This document shows, in pieces, positions 34,792 to 43,639 of a DNA stretch of 64,000 bases. Position 1 is the stretch's first letter. Each line of letters opens with the position of its first letter. The stretch spans positions 186,001 to 250,000 of the forward strand of contig NZ_AP023396.1 of NCBI RefSeq assembly GCF_014466955.1. Direction: 5' to 3'. Source of the stretch: Nocardia wallacei (lineage in GTDB: Bacteria; Actinomycetota; Actinomycetes; Mycobacteriales; Mycobacteriaceae). The translations under genes were made by a program, and so were the position numbers. The notes under the pieces are model-generated. The model ran no database searches. It had not been told where the DNA came from and saw nothing but the letters and a program-made list of their open reading frames with translations.

Positions 34792-35061
34792 GGTGTGGCA
34801 TGGCTGACGGGTGTGGCACGGCTGCCCGGTGTGGCAAGGCTGACGGGTGTGGCATGGCTGGCTGGTGTGGCATGGCTGCCGGGTGTGGCACGGCTGCCCG
34901 GTGTGGCATGGCCGACCGGTGTGACAAGGCTGGCGGGTGCGGCACGGCTGGCGGATGTGGCATGGCTGCCGGATGTGGCATGGCCGACGGGTGCGCCACG
35001 GCTGTCGGGTTCGGCACGGCTGAAGGGTATGGCAGGGCTGTCGGATGTGGCACGGGCGCTC
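34792..35061. repeat. 18-bp tandem repeat, 15 units, between the associated gene and tadA
   Basis: Units such as GGTGTGGCATGGCTGACG repeat with an exact 18-bp period from 34792 to 35061, with third-position-like changes (CATGG, CACGG, CAAGG). On the plus strand an open frame from 34732 to 35142 reads hexapeptides such as TGVARLPGVAWL, and it overlaps the tadA start. The minus strand reads AMPHPAAMPHPP. No ribosome-binding site or homology marks either as a real gene, so it is listed as repeat DNA only. Confidence 0.85.
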
Positions 35062-35135
35062 GGCCCGAGATGGGTGGGGGCCGGTCGGCCGCTGTCGGTT
35101 GGCGGCGGGGGCGGCAGTGGTTGGTGGGGTGAGCG

Positions 35136-35597
35136 GTGGTGATCGGGGCGGATGAGGACCTCGTGCGTGCGGCGCTGTCGGCGGCCGCCGACGCCGATCC
35201 GCGCGACGTGCCGGTGGGTGCGGTGGTTTTCGACGCGGACGGGCGTGAGCTGGCGCGTGCGGCCAACGCCCGCGAGGCGCTCGGCGACCCCACGGCGCAT
35301 GCCGAGATACTCGCGCTCCGCCGCGCCGCGCAGGTGTACGGCGACGGCTGGCGGCTCGAGGGCGCCACGCTGGCGGTGACGCTGGAGCCGTGCACGATGT
35401 GCGCCGGCGCCTTGGTGCTGGCCCGCGTGGAGCGAGTGGTCTTCGGCGCCTGGGAACCGAAGACGGGCGCGGTCGGCTCCCTCTGGGACGTCGTCCGCGA
35501 CCGCCGCCTCAACCACCGCCCCCAGGTACGCGGCGGCGTCCTCGAATCCGACTGCGCCGCAACCCTGGACGCCTTCTTCCACACCCGACGCCCCTGA
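35136..35597 (+). CDS. tadA: tRNA-specific adenosine-34 deaminase (TadA)
   Basis: A 153-residue zinc deaminase. The catalytic signature is HAEI (His as zinc ligand, Glu as proton shuttle) and PCTMCAGALV (two Cys ligands), with VPVGAVVFDADGREL before it. TadA converts A34 to inosine in tRNA-Arg(ACG); the substrate tRNA gene lies at 21684 in this window. The start codon is GTG 35136 or GTG 35139, and the start is preceded by the repeat region. tRNA-Ser(CGA) follows 64 bp later. Confidence 0.92.
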   Translation: MVIGADEDLVRAALSAAADADPRDVPVGAVVFDADGRELARAANAREALGDPTAHAEILALRRAAQVYGDGWRLEGATLAVTLEPCTMCAGALVLARVERVVFGAWEPKTGAVGSLWDVVRDRRLNHRPQVRGGVLESDCAATLDAFFHTRRP

Positions 35598-35661
35598 GGC
35601 CGGGGCCGGAGCTCCCCTACCGATTTCGAGAATGCGGGGTGGTTCCGGTAAAGTCACCGGC

Positions 35662-35749
35662 GGTGGCGTGTCCGAGCGGCCTAAGGAGCACGCCTCGAAA
35701 GCGTGTGAGGGGTAACCCCCCTCCGAGGGTTCAAATCCCTCCGCCACCG
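35662..35749 (+). tRNA. tRNA-Ser (anticodon CGA)
   Basis: An 88-nt class II tRNA with acceptor stem GGTGGCG/CGCCACC and discriminator G. The anticodon stem-loop is CACGC-CTCGAAA-GCGTG, giving CGA. A long GC-rich variable arm is present. CCA is not encoded. Confidence 0.95.
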
Positions 35750-35755
35750 CTCCCA

Positions 35756-35788
35756 CCCCTCACCTGCTCGACCAGGTGAGGGGTTTTT
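35756..35788 (+). terminator. Rho-independent terminator after tRNA-Ser(CGA)
   Basis: CCCCTCACCTG pairs with CAGGTGAGGGG around CTCGAC and is followed by TTTTT. The stop codon of the small gene on the other strand lies in the stem. Confidence 0.88.
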
Positions 35789-35984
35789 CTTTGCCGAGTG
35801 GAACCTCGTTGGTGGTTGTGGCGGCCAGTTCGGTGAAGACCCGGAGGCCCTCGGTGACCTTGCCCGACATCACGCTGAGTTGTTCGGCGGTCAGGGGGGA
35901 ACTGGTGGCGGCTGCGGAGGCCAGGTGGTCGCGCACCTGCTCCAACCACAGCTGCGCGAACTGGATGTGGCGGTCGAGAGGCAT
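35760..35984 (-). CDS. Small conserved-looking protein of 74 residues
   Basis: Reads MPLDRHIQFAQLWLEQVRDH, then LTAEQLSVMSGKVTEGLRVF and ends EKPLTWSSR. It has two amphipathic helices and soluble composition with normal codon use. No family is recognised. It converges on tRNA-Ser(CGA), its stop sitting inside the tRNA terminator stem. It may be a short helical DNA- or protein-binding factor, but nothing proves this. Confidence 0.55.
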   Translation of the reverse strand: MPLDRHIQFAQLWLEQVRDHLASAAATSSPLTAEQLSVMSGKVTEGLRVFTELAATTTNEVPLGKEKPLTWSSR

Positions 35985-36183
35985 GTCGCCAGCCTACTCC
36001 GATTCGAACATGAGTTCGATAGCCAATTCATGGTGTCGGCCAGATCTGACACCGCGCTGGGCCAGAGTCCCGGTAACCGTGTTACTGTCCGGTAGGTCGG
36101 CGGTGACCGGGACCATGTTCCGGGCGGCGATGCGACTCGGGACACTCCGGCGACGGCGCCGGAAAGCAGCGGGAGAGTTATCG

Positions 36184-37521
36184 ATGTATCGACAGCAGGG
36201 GCGGGTCGGTTCGCCGTGGCGACTGTGGGCTTCCCGGGCGGCGGTGGTGTTGACCGCGGCTTGTTCGGTTGTCGCGGCGGCCGGTGTGATGGACGCGCGG
36301 GAGGCGGCGGCGGAACCGGCGGGCGGGTTCCATACGCCGCCCGCGCAGATTCCGTCCGAACCGGGCGCGATCGTCAAGGCGCAGCCGATGACCGTGTTCG
36401 CGGCTCCGCCCACCGCGGGCCGCTGGCCCGTCGCCGCCCAGCAGGTCATGTACACCACCCGGCTGCAGGACGGCTCCCCGACGGCGGTGACCGGCACGTT
36501 CATCGATGCCGCCGGTCCCTGGCAGGGCGCCGGGCCGCGCCCGACCGTGGTCATCGCGCCCGGCACCTCGGGGCAGGGGGACAACTGCGCGATGTCGCAG
36601 GCGTTCGCGACCGGGGTGACATTGACCGCCGACCCCGCGGTGTCGCTGTCGGCGAATCAGGAAGCGCCCGCGGCGGCGGCGTGGAGCGCGCTGGGCGCCC
36701 GTGTCCTGGTCACCGACTACGTGGGTCTGGGCACACCGGGCATCCACACCTACGCGAACCGGATCGAGGAAGCCCACGCCGTGCTCGACGGTGCGCGTGC
36801 CGCCGGCAATCTGGCCGGAATCGGACCGGAGACGCCGCTGGTGCTGTGGGGCTATTCGCAGGGCGGCGGCGCGACCGCGGCCGCCGCGGAGATGCAGCCG
36901 CAGTACGCCCCCGAGCTGAACCTCAAGGGCACCTGGGCGGGTGGCCCGGTCGCCGACCTCGCCGCGATCCTCGAGCGCATCGATGGCTCGCTCATCTCGG
37001 GAGCCATCGGGTTCGCCGTCAACGGCATGCTCGCCCGCTACCCGGAATTGCAGAAGGCGGTCGACCGCGTGACCAGTCCGGCCGGTCGCGCCATGCTCGA
37101 CACGCTGAGCAACGAATGCATCGGCGACATCATCGTCCGACACCCGTTCCTGCGGACCAGTTCGCTGACCAACGACGGCCGCTCCCTCACCGCCCATCTG
37201 CAGGCCATTCCCGAGGCGGCGCCCGTGCTCGCCGAACTGCGCGTCGGCAGCCTGACCCCGGCCACCCCGGTGCTCATCACCAGCGGCCGCAACGACGACA
37301 CCGTGCCCTACGGCCAAGCCCGTCACCTCGCCGAGGAATGGTGCGCCAAGGGTGCCACGGTCACCTTCCGCACCGACGAACTGCCGCCGATCCTCCCCGG
37401 TGCCACCATCCCCAACCACTTCGGCCCGGAGCTGATCGACGGCTTCGGCCCCGACAACGCGGTCACCTACCTGCTCGACCGCCTCGCCGACAAGCCGGTG
37501 ACCGGCTGCACGATCACCTGA
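36184..37521 (+). CDS. Secreted lipase (LIP family)
   Basis: About 445 residues. The N-terminal signal peptide is RAAVVLTAACSVVAAAGVM with a clear cleavage region (REAAAEPAG). The catalytic serine sits in WGYSQGGGAT; a disulfide-bearing loop (PGTSGQGDNCAMSQ) and PVLITSGRNDDTVPYGQ with the Asp, and IPNHFGPELI with the His, follow. The pattern fits the secretory lipase group (PF03583) that attacks triacylglycerols and related esters. The ATG at 36184 is chosen because the frame upstream is antisense to the small gene and not conserved. Confidence 0.9.
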   Translation: MYRQQGRVGSPWRLWASRAAVVLTAACSVVAAAGVMDAREAAAEPAGGFHTPPAQIPSEPGAIVKAQPMTVFAAPPTAGRWPVAAQQVMYTTRLQDGSPTAVTGTFIDAAGPWQGAGPRPTVVIAPGTSGQGDNCAMSQAFATGVTLTADPAVSLSANQEAPAAAAWSALGARVLVTDYVGLGTPGIHTYANRIEEAHAVLDGARAAGNLAGIGPETPLVLWGYSQGGGATAAAAEMQPQYAPELNLKGTWAGGPVADLAAILERIDGSLISGAIGFAVNGMLARYPELQKAVDRVTSPAGRAMLDTLSNECIGDIIVRHPFLRTSSLTNDGRSLTAHLQAIPEAAPVLAELRVGSLTPATPVLITSGRNDDTVPYGQARHLAEEWCAKGATVTFRTDELPPILPGATIPNHFGPELIDGFGPDNAVTYLLDRLADKPVTGCTIT

Positions 37522-37538
37522 CCGGTACGTTGGAGGCC

Positions 37539-38474
37539 GTGGACCTACGGATCTTCACCGAACCTCAGCAAGGCGCAACCTACGACGATCTTCTGCGTGT
37601 GGCGAAGACGACCGAGGACGCGGGCTTCGACGCGTTCTTCCGGTCCGACCACTACCTGAAGATGGGCGAGGTCTCGGGTCTGCCCGGGCCCACCGACGCG
37701 TGGATCACTCTGGCGGGGCTGGCGCGGGAGACCTCGCGCATCCGGCTCGGCACGCTGGTCACCGCCGCCACCTTCCGGCACCCGTCGGTGTTGGCGATCT
37801 CGGTGGCGCAGGTGGACGAAATGTCCGGCGGCCGAGTCGAATTCGGTTTCGGCGCGGGCTGGTTCGAACAGGAGCACCGGGCCTACGGCATCGCGCTGCC
37901 GGAGGTGGCGGAGCGGTTCGACCGGTACTCCGAGCAGCTCGAGGTGATCACGGGCCTGTGGGCGACCGTCGAGGGCGAGACCTTCGACTACCTCGGCAAG
38001 CACTACACACTGGAGAACTCCCCGGCGCTGCCCAAGCCCGCGCAGCGACCCGGACCGCCGGTGATCATCGGCGGCATGGGCAAGAAGCGCACTCCGGAGC
38101 TGGCTGCCCGCTTCGCCCAGGAGTTCAACCTGCCGTTCGTCGACTCCGCCACGGCCACAGCGCAATTCGAGCGCGTGGCCGCGGCGTCGCGGGAGATCGG
38201 CCGCGACCCGGCCGAGATCACCCGCTCCGCCGCGCAGGTGCTGTGTGTGGGTCGTGACGACGCCGAGGTGGCCCGCCGGGCCGCCGCCATCGGCCGGGAG
38301 GTCGACGAGCTGCGGCGCAACGGCCTGGCCGGAACTCCGGCGGAGGTGGTCGACAAGATCGGCCGCTACCGCGAGGCCACCGGGATTACCCGGCTCTACC
38401 TGCAAACCCTGGACCTGTCCGACCTCGAGCACCTGGAGTTGGTAGCGGCCGAGGTCGCGCCCCAGCTCGGCTGA
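37539..38474 (+). CDS. LLM-class F420-dependent oxidoreductase
   Basis: A 311-residue TIM-barrel enzyme of the luciferase-like monooxygenase family. It shows the family start VDLRIFTEPQQGATYDDLL, FRSDHYL, the DEMSGGRVEFGFGAGWFEQEH barrel motif and PVIIGGMGKKRTPELAA. Such proteins in actinobacteria use coenzyme F420 for hydride transfer. The substrate is unknown. It begins at GTG 37539 or TTG 37530 (GGAGG lies between them), only 17 bp after the lipase, so the two are probably cotranscribed. A hairpin at 38542 ends the unit. Confidence 0.85.
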   Translation: MDLRIFTEPQQGATYDDLLRVAKTTEDAGFDAFFRSDHYLKMGEVSGLPGPTDAWITLAGLARETSRIRLGTLVTAATFRHPSVLAISVAQVDEMSGGRVEFGFGAGWFEQEHRAYGIALPEVAERFDRYSEQLEVITGLWATVEGETFDYLGKHYTLENSPALPKPAQRPGPPVIIGGMGKKRTPELAARFAQEFNLPFVDSATATAQFERVAAASREIGRDPAEITRSAAQVLCVGRDDAEVARRAAAIGREVDELRRNGLAGTPAEVVDKIGRYREATGITRLYLQTLDLSDLEHLELVAAEVAPQLG

Positions 38475-38541
38475 GCCGTACGTGCGCCGGAGATCGTCCC
38501 ACCGGACGAGCGGGCGCACGCGAATCGTCTCGTACGAACAG

Positions 38542-38583
38542 GCCGTGGGCTCCAGCCGTAACCGATTGGAGCCCACGGCTTTT
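38542..38583. terminator. Bidirectional-looking terminator between the LLM gene and mmpL
   Basis: GCCGTGGGCTCC and its complement form a 12-bp stem around a 14-base loop, followed by TTTT on the plus strand. It serves the LLM gene and may also stop the convergent mmpL transcript. Confidence 0.75.
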
Positions 38584-38600
38584 CAGGTGACGGCGGCCGA

Positions 38601-40892
38601 TTACCGCACCGGCACAGTCGGTTCGGCCTCGTGCGCCCGGTTCAACTCCTTCAACCGTGCCCCTTCGACATCGATGTCCGGCACGATCTTGCTGAGCCAG
38701 TTGGGAATCCACCACGCCCACTTGCCCATCAGGATCAGCAGCGAGGGGATGAGCACCATCCGGACGAGGAAGGCGTCGAACAGCACGCCCGCGGCCAGCG
38801 CGAAGCCCATCGATTTGGCGGTCGTGTCGGATTCCAGGATGAACGAGCCGAACACGAAGATCATGATGACGGCGGCGGAGGTGACGACACGGGCGCCGTG
38901 GTGGTAGCCCTTGATCACCGCCTCCGTCGGCGGCTCGCCGTGCACGTACTCCTCGCGCATGCGGGTCACCAGGAATACCTGGTAGTCCATCGCGAGCCCG
39001 AATACCAAGCCGATCAACATGATCGGCAGGAAACTCACGATCGGCCGTGGTTCGTCGACCAGCCCGAGCGCGCCGTCCTGGAATATCAGTACGGTCGCGC
39101 CGAAGGTGGCCGCCATCGACAACAGGAAGCCCAGCGCCGCGGTCAGCGGCACCAGCACCGAGCGGAACACCGCGATCAACAGCAGGAACGCGGCCCCGGC
39201 GACGATCGCCAGATACGGCACGATCTTGCTCAGCAGCGCGTGGTCGACATCGGCGTAGATGGCCGTGGTCCCGGTGATGCCGTATTCGATGCCGTATCGC
39301 TCCTGCAACCCCGCCTCGGCATCGCGGGCATCGCGCACCAGATCCTTGGTGTCCTGGTTGTTCGGACCGGTCTTGGGTACGGCGTTGAGCAGCGCGCCCG
39401 CGCCGTCCTGGCTCAGCTGCGGCTCGGTGACGTAGTCCATGTCGGAGTATCCGGCCAGCGTGTCGCGCAGTGCCCGCACCGCGGCGGGCCGCTGCTCGGG
39501 CGCGACGTCGCCGAGCTCGGCGACCACCATCAGCTTGCCGTTGCTGCCCTCGCCGAATCCCTCGGTGCGCAGGTCGTAGGCCTTGCGGATGGTGGTGTCC
39601 TTCGGCATGCTGTCCTCGCCCGGCAGCCCGAGTTGCAGGTGCGTCGCGGGCCCGGCGGCGAGTGCGAGTACCACGATGCTGAGCACCAGTGTGATGGCCG
39701 GCGCCTTGCCGATCAGCCGCGCCGCCCGCGTGCCGTTGGTGACCGAGTCGTCGTCCTCAGGATCGTGCTGGGCGATCACCGGCAGCTTCGGCTTGAACAG
39801 GAACCGCCCGAACGCGCCCAGCAGCGCGGGCATCAGCGTGATGGCGGTGAGGACCGCGAACGCCGCCGCCAGCGCGCCGCCCAGACCCATGAAGGTCAGG
39901 AAGCGGATGCCCACGATCGCCAGCCCGACCAGCGCGATGATCACCGTCCCGCCCGCGAACACGACCGCCGCCCCGGCCGTCCCGAGCGCGGTGCCCGCCG
40001 CCGATTCGGGCGAATCCTGCACGGCCAGTTCGTGTTTGTAGCGCGAGACGATGAACAGCGCGTAGTCGATGGACAGCGCGATGCCGATCATGGAGGCCAG
40101 GAAGGTGGTGAAGCTCGGGATCTCCACGACCGAGGTGCCCAGCATGATCACCGACATGGTGACGCCCAGCCCGACGATCGCGGTGATGATCGGCACGAAT
40201 GCCGCGACGATCGCCCCGAACGCCACGATCATCACGATCAGCGCGAAGCCCATGCCGATCATCTCCGACTTGCCGCTAGGCTGTTGCTGTTCCATCGCGA
40301 TGGTGCCGTCGAGTTCGACGGTGAGCCCGGCAGCGCGGGCGTGGTCGGCGATGTCGTAGGCGGCCTTGCGGTCCGCCTCGGTGACGTCGGTGAACTGCTC
40401 GAGCGTGAACGGAACCGTCAGTATCGCAACCGAATCCGGGTTCTCCTTGTTCAGCACGTTCAGCGGCGCGGCACTGCATTCGGACGAGTCACGCTCGGGC
40501 GCCAGGCAGCCGAGCTGCTCGGTGGCGGCGATCGGGTCCGTCAGCGGCGTGCTGTGATCGACGATGCCGAGCGTGCCGAGATCGGTGATCAACTGCTGGA
40601 TCGCGGCGTGGTTGCCCGGGTCGGTCAGCTTCTGCCCCGCGGGCGCGGCGATGACATAGGTGCCGGTGACCGCGTCGAACTGGAACGCCTCGGACATGCC
40701 GGGGAAGTGCTGGTCGAGAATCTTGGTGGCCCGCTCCGAGGGCAGGTTCGGGATATTGAAATCGTTGCTCATCGGCTTGCTGAGCTGGCTCCCGAGCCCG
40801 CCGATCACGATGAACAGCAGGATCCATACGGGTAGGACGATCCACTTGCGGCGGAACGCGAACCTGCCCCACCGGTACAGATATACGGACAC
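38601..40892 (-). CDS. MmpL/RND-family membrane exporter (first of two paralogues)
   Basis: A 763-residue protein with about twelve transmembrane helices in two RND-like halves. The Asp-Tyr proton-relay pairs are present in SIDYALFIVSRYKHELA and AMDYQVFLVTRMREEY, as in mycobacterial MmpL exporters. Two large outer loops follow helices 1 and 7. The compact size is that of the shorter MmpL group (MmpL11/13-like). GTG 40892 follows AAGGAG. Substrates are likely to be lipids or siderophore-like molecules. The gene is close kin to the one at 41075. Confidence 0.9.
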   Translation of the reverse strand: MSVYLYRWGRFAFRRKWIVLPVWILLFIVIGGLGSQLSKPMSNDFNIPNLPSERATKILDQHFPGMSEAFQFDAVTGTYVIAAPAGQKLTDPGNHAAIQQLITDLGTLGIVDHSTPLTDPIAATEQLGCLAPERDSSECSAAPLNVLNKENPDSVAILTVPFTLEQFTDVTEADRKAAYDIADHARAAGLTVELDGTIAMEQQQPSGKSEMIGMGFALIVMIVAFGAIVAAFVPIITAIVGLGVTMSVIMLGTSVVEIPSFTTFLASMIGIALSIDYALFIVSRYKHELAVQDSPESAAGTALGTAGAAVVFAGGTVIIALVGLAIVGIRFLTFMGLGGALAAAFAVLTAITLMPALLGAFGRFLFKPKLPVIAQHDPEDDDSVTNGTRAARLIGKAPAITLVLSIVVLALAAGPATHLQLGLPGEDSMPKDTTIRKAYDLRTEGFGEGSNGKLMVVAELGDVAPEQRPAAVRALRDTLAGYSDMDYVTEPQLSQDGAGALLNAVPKTGPNNQDTKDLVRDARDAEAGLQERYGIEYGITGTTAIYADVDHALLSKIVPYLAIVAGAAFLLLIAVFRSVLVPLTAALGFLLSMAATFGATVLIFQDGALGLVDEPRPIVSFLPIMLIGLVFGLAMDYQVFLVTRMREEYVHGEPPTEAVIKGYHHGARVVTSAAVIMIFVFGSFILESDTTAKSMGFALAAGVLFDAFLVRMVLIPSLLILMGKWAWWIPNWLSKIVPDIDVEGARLKELNRAHEAEPTVPVR

Positions 40893-41016
40893 GAGCGTCT
40901 CCTTGCGGTCTGTGGGCCGTGCTTGTCGAACCGGGATGCGGGACAGTAGCTGGAGAACAATTGGTACGAGTCTGCTGTGTAGTTGCTACAAGATCAAGGG
41001 CGGCGGCCCGGAATGC

Positions 41017-41053
41017 CGTCGGCCCCCGATCCGGAAAGGATCGAGGGCCGACG
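41017..41053 (-). terminator. Terminator after the second mmpL gene
   Basis: CGTCGGCCCCCGATCC pairs imperfectly with GGATCGAGGGCCGACG around GGAAA, 22 bp beyond the stop at 41075. Confidence 0.7.
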
Positions 41054-41074
41054 ATGCGATGTGTGCGGCGATGC

Positions 41075-43435
41075 TCAGCCGACCGGAACCGGCTCCCGCT
41101 CCGCCGCGGCCTCGCGCTCGCGTCGCTGCAGTTCGCGCAGCTCGGCGCCCTCGACGTCGACGTTGGGCAGGATGCGGTCCAGCCACTTCGGCATCCACCA
41201 GGCCCACTTGCCCAGCAGCACCAGCAGCGAGGGAATGAGCACCATCCGGACGATGAAGGCGTCGAACAGCACGCCCGCGGCCAGCGCGAAGCCCATGGAC
41301 TTCGCGGTGACGTCGGTCTCCAGGATGAAGCCGCCGAACACCGAGATCATGATGATCGCGGCCGAGGCCACCACCCGGGCGCCGTGGTGGTACCCGGAGA
41401 TCATCGCCTCCTTCGGCGACTTGCCGTGCACATACTCCTCGCGCATGCGGGTCACCAGGAACACCTGGTAGTCCATCGCCAGGCCGAATACCAAGCCGAT
41501 CAACACGATCGGCAGGAAGCTCACGATCGGATGCTGTTCACCGATCAGGCCCAGCTTGTCCTGCTGGAACACCAGCACGGTCGCGCCGAAGGTCGCCGCC
41601 ATCGAGAGCAGGAAGCCCAGCGCGGCGGTCAGTGGCACCAAAATCGACCGGAAGACCAGCACCAGCAGGACGAATGCCGCGAGGGCGACGATCGTCATGT
41701 ACGGCAGGATCTTGCCGAGCAGGGCATTGGACACATCGGCGTAGATGGCCGTGGTGCCGGTGATGCCGTACTCCATGCCGTACTGCGACTTGAAGTCCGC
41801 CTCGGCCTCGCGGGCGTGCTTCACCAGGTCTTGCGTCGCTTCGTCGTTCGGGCCTGTCTCGGGCACGGCCAGCAGTTGCGCGCCGGTGCTGCGCTCCCAG
41901 TCGGGCGCCTTGTTCGCGTCGAACGCGTTGGTCGACGCCGCGGTGACGAAGTCCATGCCCTGGTAACCGGCCAGCTTGTCGCGCAGCGCGGTCACCGCCG
42001 CCTGCCGCTGTGCCGGGGCGACATCGGTGAGGTCCGCGACGACGGTCAGGATGCCGTTGCTGCCCTCGCCGAAGCCCGCGGTGCGCAGGTCGTAGGCCTT
42101 GCGGATGGTGCTGGTCTTGGGCTGGCTGTCCTCACCGGGCAGGCCGAGGCTGAGGTTGACCGCGGGCGCGGCCAGCAGGCCCAGCACCACGACGCTCAGC
42201 GCCAGCGTCACGGCCGGGGCCCGGCCGATCAGCCGGGCGAACCGCTTGCCGTTGGTGACCGAGTTGTCGTCCTCGGGGTTGTGCTTGGCTACCACCGGCA
42301 GCTTCGGCTTGAACAGGAACCGGCCGAACGCGCCCATCAGCGCGGGCAGCAGGGTCAGCGCGACCAGGATGGCGAACGCCGCCGCCAGCGCGCCGCCCAG
42401 ACCCATCCAGGTCAGGAAGCTGACGCCGACGATGCTCAGCCCGCACAGCGCGATGATCACGGTCAGCCCGGCGAACACCACCGCGGAACCCGCCGTGCCG
42501 ATCGCGATGCCGGCCGCCTCCTCGGGCGAATCCTGTACCGCCAGTTCGCTCTTGTAGCGCGAGACGATGAACAGCGCGTAGTCGATGGACAGCGCGATGC
42601 CGATCATCGACGCCAGGATCATGGTGAAGTTCGGGATGTTCACCACCGAGGTGCCCGCCATGATCAGCGCCGAGGCCGAGCCGACGCCGACGATGCCGGT
42701 GAGGATCGGCACGAACGCGGCGATCAGCGCGCCGAAGGCGACCATCATCACGATGAAAGCGACCGCGTAGCCGATCATTTCGGCCTTGCCGCTGGAGGTC
42801 ATGCCCTCCTGCGCGATGCTGCCGCTCAGCTCGACCGTGAGCCCGACACCGCGCGCCTCGTTCGCCACGTTGTAGGCCGCCTCGCGGTCGGCCGCGGTGA
42901 CGTCGGAGAAGGACTTGATCGAGAAGGGCACCTGAATGTAGGCGACCGTGTCGGCGTTGTTCTCGCCCAGCACGTTCAGCGGTGCGAGACCGCATTTGGA
43001 GACGAACGCGGGGTCGGTGCGATCGCCGGTGAGGCAGCCCATGGCGGAGGCGGCGCCGATCGGATCGGCGGGTTTCTGGGCGGTGTCGAACTTGGTGTTG
43101 TCGACGATGCGCAGGTCGTGCAGGCGCTGGATCAGGGCGGTGACCGCGGCGTGATTGGCCGGGTCGGTGAGCTTGCCGCCGTTCTCGACGGCGACCACGT
43201 AGGTGCCGGTGACCGCGTCGAACTTGAACTGCTCCGAGGCGCCGGGGAATTGCTTGTCGAGAATGTCGGTGGCCCGCTGCGAAGGCAGGTCGGGCATGTT
43301 GAAGTCGTCCTGGCTCTGCTTCTTCAGGCTGACGCCCAGCCCGCCGATCAGCAGGAATATCAACAGCCAGACCGGCAATACGATCCATTTCCGGCGGAAG
43401 GCGAACTTGCCCCACCGGTAGAGGTATACGGACAC
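41075..43435 (-). CDS. MmpL/RND-family membrane exporter (second of two paralogues)
   Basis: A 786-residue MmpL protein, extensively similar to the gene at 38601 over its whole length (same start SVYLYRWGKFAFRRKWIVLP, same SIDYALFIVSRYKSELA and AMDYQVFLVTRMREEY). It has about twelve helices. The extra length comes from the second outer loop (AASTNAFDANKAPDWERSTG). GTG 43435 follows TAGGAG. It is divergent from the TetR gene at 43640 with two operator-like palindromes between them, so TetR control is likely. Confidence 0.92.
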   Translation of the reverse strand: MSVYLYRWGKFAFRRKWIVLPVWLLIFLLIGGLGVSLKKQSQDDFNMPDLPSQRATDILDKQFPGASEQFKFDAVTGTYVVAVENGGKLTDPANHAAVTALIQRLHDLRIVDNTKFDTAQKPADPIGAASAMGCLTGDRTDPAFVSKCGLAPLNVLGENNADTVAYIQVPFSIKSFSDVTAADREAAYNVANEARGVGLTVELSGSIAQEGMTSSGKAEMIGYAVAFIVMMVAFGALIAAFVPILTGIVGVGSASALIMAGTSVVNIPNFTMILASMIGIALSIDYALFIVSRYKSELAVQDSPEEAAGIAIGTAGSAVVFAGLTVIIALCGLSIVGVSFLTWMGLGGALAAAFAILVALTLLPALMGAFGRFLFKPKLPVVAKHNPEDDNSVTNGKRFARLIGRAPAVTLALSVVVLGLLAAPAVNLSLGLPGEDSQPKTSTIRKAYDLRTAGFGEGSNGILTVVADLTDVAPAQRQAAVTALRDKLAGYQGMDFVTAASTNAFDANKAPDWERSTGAQLLAVPETGPNDEATQDLVKHAREAEADFKSQYGMEYGITGTTAIYADVSNALLGKILPYMTIVALAAFVLLVLVFRSILVPLTAALGFLLSMAATFGATVLVFQQDKLGLIGEQHPIVSFLPIVLIGLVFGLAMDYQVFLVTRMREEYVHGKSPKEAMISGYHHGARVVASAAIIMISVFGGFILETDVTAKSMGFALAAGVLFDAFIVRMVLIPSLLVLLGKWAWWMPKWLDRILPNVDVEGAELRELQRREREAAAEREPVPVG

Positions 43436-43539
43436 GAGTGGGTTCTCCTAGCGATAACCGGGTTGTGCTGATTTCAGGCGCGTAGACAGCACTTTCGCGG
43501 CCGCCCTGCAACGCGAACCGCCTCCACCTGACGCCTTGC

Positions 43540-43572
43540 CTACCGTGCGGTAGGTAGACTACCGAGCGGTAA
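43540..43572. promoter_or_regulatory. Two tandem 14-bp palindromes, likely TetR operators
   Basis: CTACCGTGCGGTAG at 43540-43553 and CTACCGAGCGGTAA at 43559-43572 are near-identical inverted repeats spaced 19 bp start to start. They lie between the divergent mmpL and TetR genes. The arrangement fits cooperative binding of two TetR dimers. This is inference from symmetry and position. Confidence 0.7.
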
Positions 43573-43639
43573 GCGGAGGAACAACCTCAATTTCGGGGGC
43601 TTCACCCGCCGAACCGGATCGTGATGAGAGGATCATCCC

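Noticed and set aside
34732..35142. A real gene for the hexapeptide-repeat frame before tadA
   Set aside because: There is no ribosome-binding site or non-repeat domain, and both strands stay open because of the repeat itself. It is kept as a repeat and a finding instead.
38631..40835. 734-codon plus-strand frame opposite the first mmpL gene
   Set aside because: Its composition (His, Arg, Asp, Gln blocks) is typical of an antisense shadow, while the minus strand shows full MmpL topology. The same applies to 40919-43471.
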